Below, piece after piece: positions 40,600-48,882 of a DNA stretch of 64,000 bases. Under the pieces are notes generated by a model. That model saw only the letters and a program-made list of their open reading frames with translations, searched no databases and was not told the origin of the DNA. This stretch comes from Candidatus Streptomyces philanthi (GTDB lineage Bacteria; Actinomycetota; Actinomycetes; Streptomycetales; Streptomycetaceae). The stretch is taken from the NCBI GenBank assembly GCA_018114805.1, contig CP073042.1, positions 4,691,001-4,755,000 on the forward strand. Direction: 5' to 3'. Position 1 is the stretch's first letter. Each line of letters begins with the position of its first letter. The translations under genes were made by a program, and so were the position numbers.

Positions 40600-40620
40600 G
40601 GGGCGGCGATCCTGCCCGGG
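40600..40620. repeat. heptamer linker upstream of array G
   Basis: GGGGCGG then CGATCCTGCCCGGG: the third copy of the linker also found at 11179 and 17550, here starting from a GGGGC-type unit and leading into GGAGCAC units. Confidence 0.9.
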
Positions 40621-40681
40621 AGCACGGAGCACGGAGCACGGAGCACGGAGCACGGAGCACGGAGCACGGAGCACGGAGCAC
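40619..40681. repeat. heptamer array G: GGAGCAC x9
   Basis: Nine perfect units plus partial GGAGC between eccB and mycP. It is followed by TCCTGCCC and then GGGGCAC and GTGGCAC (40695-40708), again a switch between the two heptamer types. Confidence 0.98.
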
Positions 40682-40821
40682 GGAGCTCCTGCCCGGGGCA
40701 CGTGGCACGGGGCGGAGCCGCGGCGGGGTGTGGGCGGCGGGGCGTTCGCGCGCCGACAGGGCTCGGGGCGTCGCGCGCTCCGGGGCGCAGGAACGGGAAC
40801 ACGGGAGAGGGACGAACGACG

Positions 40822-42129
40822 ATGTGGACGACGCACCAGGCAACCCGGTCGGTGGCGCTGTCGGCCGCCGCGCTGCTGACGAGCCTCGGCGCGGCTTCTC
40901 CCGCCAGCGGGGCGACGGCCGACGTGGGGGCCCCGCACCAGGCGGCCGGGCCCAGTCGGTGGCCGACCGCGAGTCGGCTGTCCCCGCGCGGGACGTCGGC
41001 CTCACCCTGAACGGCGGGGGCGAGTGCACGTACCCGATGAAGAAGCAGTTCGCTGCCCGTCCGTGGGCGCTTCAACGCGTCGTACTCGACGAGTTGTGGC
41101 AGGAAACCAAGGGTGAGGGCGTCAAGGTCGCGGTCATCGACACCGGGGTGGACGACGCGAACCCCCAGTTGGCGCCCGCAGTTGATGACGGGAGCGGCCT
41201 CGACCTGGTGAGCAAGGGAAAGCGTAAAGACCCGACCGCCGACGCCGTGGGACACGGCACGGAAGGTCGCGGGCATCATCGCCGCCTGCCCGCGACCGGG
41301 CACGGGCTTCGTCGGTCTCGCGCCGGAATCGACCATCATTCCGATCCGGCAGAACGACGAGAAAGGCACGGGCACGACGAAGACCATGGTGGTGGCCATC
41401 GAGCACGCCATTGCCGAAGGAGCCCGGGTCATCAACATCTCCCAGGACACGGCCAAACCACTCTCGCACCATTCCGATCTGGCGATGGCGGTGGAAAGGG
41501 CAGGGCAAAGAGACATCGTCGTCGTCGCGTCGGCGGGTAACGACGGCCTTGACAACAAGGTGAAGGAATCCTATCCGGCGGCCTACACGGGTGTGTTGGC
41601 CGTGGCCTCCTCCGACCGCAACAACGAACGCGCCCCGTTCTCCCACCTCGGTGACTTCGTCGGGGTCGCGGCGCCGGGCGTGGACATCGTCTCGACCGTT
41701 CCCGGGAACGGTCAGTGCGTTGACAACGGCACCAGCTTCTCCGCGCCGTACGTGGCCGGCGTCGCCGCGCTGTTGCGCGCAAAATACCCGAGCTGGAAGG
41801 AGCACGAGGTCGTCGCCTGGATCAAGCAGACCGCCAGCCGGTCGATCAACGGCCGGGACGACAAAGTCGGTTGGGGCCTCGTCGATCCGGTACGAGCCCT
41901 CGGCGGCAGGGTCAGCCCGATTTCGACGCCCGCACCGGACAGGGCCCCAGGCCGACAGAGCGCGCCGGAGCCGGCGCGGCTCACGCTCGGCGAGACGGCA
42001 CAGGAGCGGCGCGAGCGACTGGCCACGTACGCGCTCGGTGCCACGGCCGTGACCGTCGCGGTCATCGCCGGCACGGCCGTCATCCTCCGTTACCGACGCC
42101 GCCGCGCCGAACGCCGCGCGGCAGGCTAA
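40822..42129 (+). pseudogene. mycP: mycosin (subtilisin-like T7SS protease) gene, two frame breaks
   Basis: Membrane-anchored serine protease of ESX systems. ATG 40822 begins a signal peptide (TRSVALSAAALLTSLGAASP). The frame breaks near 40,950, and again near 41,260 just after the catalytic-His segment VGHGT, before KVAGIIAA. All triad motifs are present across frames: Asp in VAVIDTGVDDANPQ, His in GHGT, Ser in GTSFSAPYVAGVAAL. A C-terminal helix (YALGATAVTVAVIAGTAVIL) followed by Arg-rich residues anchors it. From 41,386 the frame is open to 42129. A second mycosin gene lies at 46673. Confidence 0.72.
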
Positions 42130-42549
42130 CCCCCGGCAATGGTGCCCCGCTCCGTACGGGCCGCCCCGTCGACACTGCCCCGTGCCCCGCGCCCCGCGCC
42201 CCGTGCTTGAGGGGGCGTGCCCCGTGCTTGAGGGGGCGTGCGTCGGGCCGGCTCCGTGTCCCCGTGACGTATGCGCGCCCCGTGCTCCGCGCCCCGTCGA
42301 GCGGATGGCGCGAGCCCGCGACGGAAGCGAATAGCGAACCCGATGATCACGCGGCTCACTACCACCAAGATCCACGGTCTGCTACCTCTTCAAGGCATTG
42401 TTGGCTGGTAATGGTAGAAAGAACCCCCGCTTGATTAGTCATTGCATGGCGGACTCCGCGACCGGTTCGCTACTTTTCGGTGGAAAGATCATCCGAATTG
42501 CGGTATGAGGCTGACTGGTCGGCGGGTCCGCGTGAAGAGGTAGGCGCCC
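42130..42549. other. gap with degenerate heptamers and a 2 x 21-bp repeat
   Basis: 420 bp. CCCCGTG, CCCCGCG, CCCCGCG (42178-42198) lead into two perfect copies of a 21-bp unit (CCCCGTGCTTGAG plus GGGGCGTG; 42199-42219 and 42220-42240). The last 150 bp are less GC-rich and are a likely promoter region for the PQQ-propeller gene. Confidence 0.6.
42199..42240. repeat. 21-bp tandem repeat, two perfect copies
   Basis: Two identical 21-bp units that each begin with CCCCGTG, the heptamer unit, and contain CTTGAGGGGGCGTG. Confidence 0.9.
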
Positions 42550-44274
42550 ATGTCGCAGCCGCCACAGCCCCCGAACCAGCCGCCCGGCGGCTTCGGCGCG
42601 CCGCAGGAACCGTCACGGGGCGGCTTTGGCGCACCCCAGCAGCTGCACGTCCCGTCGGCCGCGCCCCAGACCCCGCCAACGCCCCCGCCGGCTCCGCCCG
42701 GCGCGCCGACGCCTCCGCCGGCATGGGGCGGCGCCGGAGGGTACGCGCACCATCCGACGCAGCCGAACCCGTACGCCCCGCAGCCTCAGTACGGCTACCC
42801 GCCGGCGGGCCAGCCGCCCTACGGTGCGCCCGGGCCGGGTGGGCCGGGGATGCAGGGTGCCCCCGGCGCCGGTCAGGGTGGTCAGCGTAAGAAGCGCACG
42901 GCGATCATCGTCGCGGCGACGGTGGCGGCCTTACTGGCGGCTGGTGGCGGAGTGTGGGCCGTGGTGGCGGCGACGGCGCGACAAGGAGCCCACGGCGCAG
43001 CAGAGCACTGAGCCTAAGAAGAAGGAGCCGACGGAGCCGACCAAGACCCCCGAGGAATCCGCGACGCCTGAGGAAGAGGAACTCGACCCGAACGAGATCC
43101 GCCAGGACGGCGAGGCGAAGGTCCTCTTCCAGACATCAGCCCCCAAGGTGGCGCGCAGCGGCGTGGACGTACCCGGTTTCTGGGTTCTGGACGACTACGT
43201 GGTGAAGGCCGTTCAGACCAAGATCGTCGCGTACGACAACAGCGGCGCGGAGAAGTGGAACGTCCCGCTGCCGAAGACGGTGTTCGCCGCCCCGACCACC
43301 GCCAATGACGACGGAAAGGTCGTCGTCGCGTACGAGGGGCGCAAGAAGGACGATTGCAGTCAGCTCGCGCTGATCGACCTCAAGGCGGGAAAGAAGCTCT
43401 GGGACAAGCCGGCGCCCGAGGGCGGGACGAACAGCCTGGGCATGGCCCAAAGCGGCGACGCGGTGGGCCTCTCCTGGTTCGGCGGCTCCGCGCTGGTGAG
43501 CGTCAAGGACGGCAACCCGCTTCCTGTCCAGGAACTGACCGCGGCGTGCTCCGTGAAGGGTTGGGCTGGCGGCAAGGCCCCCCTGCGCGCGTACTCCTGC
43601 AATGACGGCACCGCCAAACTGCAGAAAGTGGACCGACGACCGGAAAGGTCGCGTGGACGTACCCCGTGCGAAAGGGGTACGAGGTGGCGAAGATCTACTC
43701 CACCAGTCCGGTCGTCATCCATCTCGTCAACGAGGACCGAAAGTCGGGTGGCCTCATCGCCGTCAAGGAGGGCGGAAAGGAGCGCTCCGCCCTCGATCTC
43801 GGCGGGCAGAGCTACCAGCCGGACTGCGGCATGAGCATCTTCGGCTCGAATATGGGCTCCTGCCAGGGCGGCGTGGCCTCCGACGACACGTTCTTCCTGC
43901 CCACCGCGTTGGGTAAGAGCAGTTCCTCCGGGCTCACCACCGAGATTCACGCCTTCGACCTCAACACCGGAAAGAAGAAGTGGGAGTCCAAGACCGACGG
44001 GCGCATGATGTCCCCGTTGCGCATGGACGGTAAGAACCTGATCGCCTACCAGCAGCCCACGTACGACAAGGCCGGCACGATCGTCAGCATTTCCCCGAGC
44101 GGCGGCAAGCCACAGAAGACGGTGCTCCAACTGCTCGCGGCAACCAGGGAAGCGGAGAACGGCTTCTACCGCACGCGCCGCGTCTTCGACGAGCGAGGCC
44201 GCTTCTACCTGGCCTCCGAGCGTCTGACCGGCGACGAGGAGAAGGAAAAGCTCATCATGGCTTTCGGTCCCTGA
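42550..44274 (+). pseudogene. PQQ-like beta-propeller membrane protein gene, two frame breaks
   Basis: ATG 42550 opens a Pro/Gln/Gly-rich tail (PQQLHVPSAAPQTPPTPPPA) and a membrane helix (RTAIIVAATVAALLAAGGGV), which includes a TTA codon at 42931. The frame shifts near 42,970, then reads an acidic/lysine linker (EPTEPTKTPEESATPEEEE) and a repeat domain of PQQ/BamB-like blades (KIVAYDNSGAEKWNVPLP, LALIDLKAGKKLWDKPAPEG). It shifts again near 43,630 into KVAWTYPVRKGYEVAKIYST and runs to GP at 44274 (IHAFDLNTGKKKWESKTDGR). Such anchored propellers are common in Streptomyces ESX loci; role unknown. Confidence 0.65.
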
Positions 44275-44306
44275 CCGGTCCCGGGCAGCTTTGCCCGAAC
44301 GAACTG

Positions 44307-44338
44307 AGGGGGCGTACGCCAACTGGCGTACGCCCCCT
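44307..44338 (+). terminator. hairpin terminator after the PQQ-propeller gene
   Basis: Perfect 14-bp stem (AGGGGGCGTACGCC at 44307-44320 and its complement at 44325-44338) with a 4-nt loop (AACT), followed by TCG; 33 bp after the stop codon. The remaining 276 bp up to 44615 hold no gene I can support. Confidence 0.8.
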
Positions 44339-44614
44339 TCGTGTTGTCTACGCGCGGATTCCCCCGTTGCGCGGGAACCGGTGCCTCTGGGGCCGACCGA
44401 CCCGGGGGAGGGCCGCTCCGGTCGACGCCGTTGAACGCCCGCGCGCGGGCATTTCAGACCACCCGTCAGGGTCCGGAGCGACCTGGCGCTACGTGGGGGC
44501 GTACTCAACGGCCAGTAATCGTTGGCGTGGTCACTTATCGCTGCGCGCGACGTCGCTCCGAGTGGTTAGAGTGGTACGCGAAGTCATCTGCGCCGTACGG
44601 GGAGGCGGAGTGAG

Positions 44615-45100
44615 ATGGGGGAACAAGACCAGAACGGTGGCCGCGACGTAGGCGGCAGGCGAGGTGGAGCTGACCTCGCGCGTGAGGCCGAGACGCTGAG
44701 CTACTTCAAGGGAAAGATCGACAAGATCCTCCTTGACCTGTAGTCGTCACCGGCGGCGAAGAGCAAGATCGGCGACCAGACCATCACGCGCGCGGCCTAC
44801 GGAACGGGCTTCAGCGCGGCGGACGATCTCGCGAGCATGTACGACAAGGTGCACGGGCGGCTGGAGAAGTTCTCCCAGACCTTGGGGGACCAACTGGAGG
44901 CGCTCGGTATCGCGGTGCAGATCGCGGACCGCGGCTACGACAGCATCGACGCGAAACAGGCCGCGCGGCTGCGTGAGATCCAGCGTCGTGCGCGTGAGGA
45001 GTACCCGGCGACGAAGCAGGGCCAGCCCGCTGACCAGGGAACAGGGTCCGTGGAAGCAGGGAGCGGCGAGACCGGCGGTTCCGGCTCGGACTTCAGGTAG
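44615..45100 (+). pseudogene. T7SS-associated helical protein gene with an in-frame TAG
   Basis: ATG 44615, near a GGGGAGG tract. Reading through TAG 44741-44743 (KILLDL*SSPAAKS, where Glu would fit) gives about 160 residues: an Arg/Gly-rich start, a helix (EAETLSYFKGKIDKILLDL), then SAADDLASMYDKVHGRLEKF and IAVQIADRGYDSIDAKQAAR. That is the pattern of small helical proteins encoded beside WXG100 genes in Streptomyces ESX loci, possibly secreted partners. The downstream 87 codons from ATG 44837 are open and end 21 bp before the next gene. No known motif. Confidence 0.55.
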
Positions 45101-45121
45101 CGGATAGCGGAAAGAGGGGGC

Positions 45122-46635
45122 ATGGGGAACGGGGAGTTCGAGGGTCAGTCCCTTGAGAGCTTGCACGCGATGCTGGCGGGCTCGGATCCGGCCAAGCTGG
45201 CGAACGCGGGGAACGTGCTCAGCGACGCGGCCCCGAAGATCACAGAGGTCGGCAACTATCTGCGGAGCCACGCAACGCGTGTTGAGTGGCGCGGTGAAGG
45301 CGCCGACAGGTTTCGCGAGTGGTCTCACCACTTCGCCTTGGAGGTCATGCGATTAGGGGAGTTCACAGGCGCCGTCGGTAACCACATGGTCAACGCGGGA
45401 CAAGCGTTGACCGAAGCCAAGGCTGCCGTTCCGAAGCCCGTTGACGCGGAGAAGGCGCACGGGGACCCTGACGCGGACAAGGCGCACATCACCGACGGCA
45501 CGACCAAGCTCCAACAGGCCATCCATCAGATGGAGCGGCTTTCTTCTTACTACCGGGCGGCCAAGGAGGACATTGCGGCTGAGCGGGAGCCGGAGTTCAA
45601 GGTGTTGCCCATCCACGGCAGTGATTTCGATTCCGAGTCACCATATCGGTCTGAACCCGGCGCCGCTCGGTCAGCAGCATTCGACTCGGCAGGTGTGGAC
45701 CGGCAACTGGCTCCGGGTGTTGTCGCGAGCGGGCGTACGGGAGAGGGGGCGGCCCGTGGCGTGGGGCCCGGTGAACACCTAGGTGGGCCCGTGAGGATGG
45801 GCCTGGACGGGATGGGGCAGCTGTCTCCTTCTGTTCGCGATTTGCCCCCACACGTTCCAGTATCTGTGGAGGCTTCGCGGCTTCCAGAGCAGTCTTTGCC
45901 TACAGTGCCCGCTCGTATCACGCCTATCGCTGGCCCTCACACATCCAACCTTCCCGACCAGTCTGGGCAGCCCGCGCCTCGTGTACCTCCTGACGGCCTA
46001 CCCCGTCCGCAGCAGCCGGCCATTCGAGCGAAGAACCAACGGTTGTCCGACCTACCTGGAGTTTCAGGTGGCCGCCCTCGTAACGCGAGCGATTCGCCGA
46101 GGGGTTCCCGATTGGCACGCGGGTTGACTGTGGGGAGGGCCATGTGCCCCCTACCCGAGGGTCTATGCCGGGGGGTGTTCCGCCTGCTACGGCTCTCCCA
46201 GCGAACGGCAATCTCGGGGCTGGGCGCCGTAGTTACGGTCATGAGGGTCATCACGCGCCGGGCTCGGGCACCCCCTCGACAGCGAGCTCTCCGCGAGGGG
46301 CGGTTGCAGGCAAGGAGCGGAGCGGGTCGGCCAGGAATCCGCCACCCGGGGCCGGTCGGCGGAATGCCAGCAGGGAACACGGGAGGCGTGAGGGGGCAGA
46401 TGGCGGCATGGGGCGGCAAGGGCTGACCGTCGAACCGGGAGGCACGGCCGCGGCGCGGCGCATGGGCTCGCCTCGCGGCGCGGCCTTCACGCCGGGTGGG
46501 ACCGGGTTGGTTCGAGGGCCGAGTGATGCACCGGCACCGCAACAAGGGCGCCGGCGAGCGCCCCGTCCTGAGCGAGGCGATGAAGGTGAGGGTTGGCCCT
46601 TGGCGCGCGACACTGTCCCGCCGATCCTTGAATAG
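45122..46635 (+). pseudogene. large WXG100/PPE-like T7SS substrate candidate with one frameshift
   Basis: ATG 45122 gives an N-terminal helical domain of about 170 residues (NVLSDAAPKITEVGNYLRSH, WRGEGADRFREWSHHFALEV, LQQAIHQMERLSSYYRAAKE). Its W-x-G-containing helix pair resembles WXG100/PPE substrates. A long Pro/Gly/Ser-rich tail follows. A 1-nt frameshift between about 46,085 and 46,145 separates it from the continuation (RSYGHEGHHAPGSGTPSTAS, ending DTVPPILE at 46635). TTA at 45353-45355 (codon 78) would make it bldA-dependent. Base composition is less GC-rich than neighbours. Probable secreted effector or chaperoned substrate of the locus; inference. Confidence 0.55.
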
Positions 46636-46672
46636 CTCGTCCCATGCCGAGTTACCGACGGAATGAGCACTA

Positions 46673-47929
46673 ATGTCGTTTCCGCTGCATTATTGGCGAC
46701 GGGGCACACTCCGCATACTCGCCCTTCTAGGAATAATGATTGCCTGGGTGGCGCCGCCCGCCGCTGCCGGCGAGTTTGAGGACCGTCAGTGGCATCTCGA
46801 CGCGATGAGCGCTGAAGAATTATGGTCAGTGAGCACGGGAAAGGGAATCACGGTTGCCGTTATTGATTCAGGCGTAGACCCAGTTCCTGAATTGTGAGGC
46901 CGGGTGGTGCATGAGAAGAATTTCGCTGGCACGCCTCCGCCGGGAGGTGATGAAGGACGCAGCCATGGAACGACGATGGCAGCGTTGATTGCCTGTGCAG
47001 AACGTCCAGGCGGAGTGCGCGGGCTAGCTCCAGGAGCGAGGATTATGTCCTTGCAAACTGGCTATCGAGGGTTTTCGGTCGGTGCATCTGGAGATATCTG
47101 GGCTCAGGCCGTCAGATATGCTGCAGATAATGGTGCACGCATCATTAGTATATCGCAATCGACAACGGGTTCAATTGATCGACGGATGCGGCATTTGAAG
47201 GCTGATGTGGACTACGCTAGGGAGAAGGGTTCGCTGGTTTTCGCGAGTTCGGGTAATGATGGCGATAAGACCAATCTCCCCGGCTACCCGGCGAGCTTTC
47301 CCGGAGTGGTCGGCGTGGGAGCGGTCGATCAATCTGGCAAAGTCGCTAAATTTTCGACCTGCGGGTCCCAAGTGGCACTGGCAGCCCCCGGCGTGGAAAT
47401 TCCAGCAAGGTGCAAGAGCGGCCAAGGTCTCTGCAAAAGTGGCGGCACCAGCCCCGCCACCGCCCTGGCCTCCGCCTCCGCCGCCCTCATCTGGTCCAAG
47501 CACCCCACCTGGACGAACAACTAGGTCCTCCGCGTGATGATCCAGACCGCGAGCAAGCCGGAGGGGAAGGTGCCCAGTAAATACATCGGGTACGGCATTA
47601 TCCGGCCGGGGCAGGTGCTGATTGACGGCAAGGGTGATCCGGGTGATCCCGATGTCAACCCGTTGCTGCCCAAGGAGAAGGAGCAGGCGAAGCCCACGCA
47701 GCAGCCGTCTGCCGCACCTTCCGGATCGGTTCCGGGCAGCGAAAAGGGTTCGGATTCCGAAGACGCGCAGCGCGCGGCCGAGGGAGTCGCGGTCAGCGGT
47801 GGCGACAGGGGTGGCGACGGAGGGTCCGGTCTTCTGTGGCCGGTGCTGGGAACGGGCGCCGGCATCGCGGTCATCGGTGGGGCCGTCTTCTATCTGCGAC
47901 GGCGCCCACCTCGCTCAAGCACGTATTGA
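46673..47929 (+). pseudogene. second mycosin gene, interrupted by TGA and TAG
   Basis: ATG 46673 begins a signal peptide (LRILALLGIMIAWVAPPAAA). A subtilisin domain follows with Asp in VAVIDSGVDPVPEL, His in SHGTTMAALI and Ser in GGTSPATALASASAALI, then a C-terminal helix (PVLGTGAGIAVIGGAVFYL) and basic end. There is no frameshift, but TGA 46895-46897 (PVPEL*GRVV) and TAG 47522-47524 (TWTNN*VLRVMIQTA, where Gln or Lys fits) stop it. TTA occurs at 46820-46822. Base composition is clearly lower in GC than the rest of the locus from about 46,640 to 47,470. It may be a duplicate or transferred mycosin now decaying. Confidence 0.65.
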
Positions 47930-47974
47930 CCGACCTGCACGACTCAACGTACGAAAAACGGAGGGAAGCACGTC

Positions 47975-48316
47975 ATGGCCGGAAATCTGAAGGTAACCGA
48001 GGCCGAACTCACGCAGCTCATCAACGACCTGGATCTGATGGAGAGTTCGCTGGAAAACAAGATCCGGTCACTGAACGGTGTGGTGGACCGGATCGAGAGC
48101 GGGTGGAAGGGCTCGGCAGCGGGGGCGTACAACCAGCTTCAGAGTGGAGTCAACCTACATGCCCGCAGGATTCGTGAGCTGCTGGTGCTCATCGAGCAGG
48201 CGATGAAGATGAGCCGTGACGGGTTCTCGCAGCAGGAACTGGACCAGTTGCAGAAGTTCAAGAACATGCAGGGCGGCGAGGGCGGCGGCCAGAGTCGCAT
48301 TCTCGACATGGCCTGA
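47975..48316 (+). CDS. WXG100-family ESX secreted protein
   Basis: 113 aa, ATG 47975. Small helical ESX substrate: two helices separated by the W-x-G turn in ESGWKGSAAGAY, with helix 2 (RIRELLVLIEQAMKMSRDGF) and a Gly-rich end. Next to a second WXG100 gene, so the pair probably forms the EsxA/EsxB-type heterodimer secreted by EccC. Unlike the machinery genes around it, the gene is intact. Confidence 0.85.
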   Translation: MAGNLKVTEAELTQLINDLDLMESSLENKIRSLNGVVDRIESGWKGSAAGAYNQLQSGVNLHARRIRELLVLIEQAMKMSRDGFSQQELDQLQKFKNMQGGEGGGQSRILDMA

Positions 48317-48354
48317 CGACCACCATTCCTCTGAATCTGGCCCAAGGAGAGACG

Positions 48355-48642
48355 ATGTCCCTGCTCGTTACGTACGAGACCGTGACCACGGCCGCCAATG
48401 ACGTCCGTACGACCGCGAACACGCTGAAGACCGAACTCGACGAGCTGCACCGGCGCGTGGAACGGCTCGTCTCGACGTGGGAGGGTGACGCGCAGATCGC
48501 CTTCCACGAGACCCAGACGCAGTGGAACACCTCGGTCAACGAACTGACCAGCACGCTGCACCAGATCGCCCGCGCCCTGGACGACGCGACGGAGGGCTAC
48601 CGCGCCACCGACAAGGCCGCCGCGGCCCAGTTCCGCATCTGA
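48355..48642 (+). CDS. WXG100-family ESX secreted protein (partner)
   Basis: 95 aa, the canonical WXG100 length. ATG 48355 after AAGGAGAG. W-x-G turn in VSTWEGDAQIAF between helices TTANTLKTELDELHRRVERL and NELTSTLHQIARALDDATEG. Second half of the Esx pair, 38 bp downstream of the first. Intact. Confidence 0.88.
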   Translation: MSLLVTYETVTTAANDVRTTANTLKTELDELHRRVERLVSTWEGDAQIAFHETQTQWNTSVNELTSTLHQIARALDDATEGYRATDKAAAAQFRI

Positions 48643-48664
48643 GGTTCCCCGCGCCACACACGTC

Positions 48665-48693
48665 GGCCCGACGGTTCCCCGAACCGTCGGGCC
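48665..48693 (+). terminator. hairpin terminator after the Esx pair
   Basis: 13-bp perfect stem (GGCCCGACGGTTC and its complement) with loop CCC, 23 bp after the stop of the second WXG100 gene and before the convergent eccC. Confidence 0.8.
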
Positions 48694-48882
48694 AACACGC
48701 GTGACGGGCCTGTGCGCCCCCGCACCTTCGTGTGCGCACGCGCGTACTCGTGAACGGGCGGGCCACCCACGCCGCACGCCCCACGTCCCGCGGCGTCCCG
48801 CGATGCGACAACCGTCGGTGACCGTCCTCGCGTGCCCGCACCCGCCCGCCCGGGGGCGAGCCCGTACCCGCCCCCGCCCCCG

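Noticed and set aside
16143..47524. Amber codon reassignment as the main explanation for the TAGs
   Set aside because: Frameshifts and TGAs accompany them, and TAG is the most likely nonsense change in GC-rich codons; kept only as a low-interest finding.
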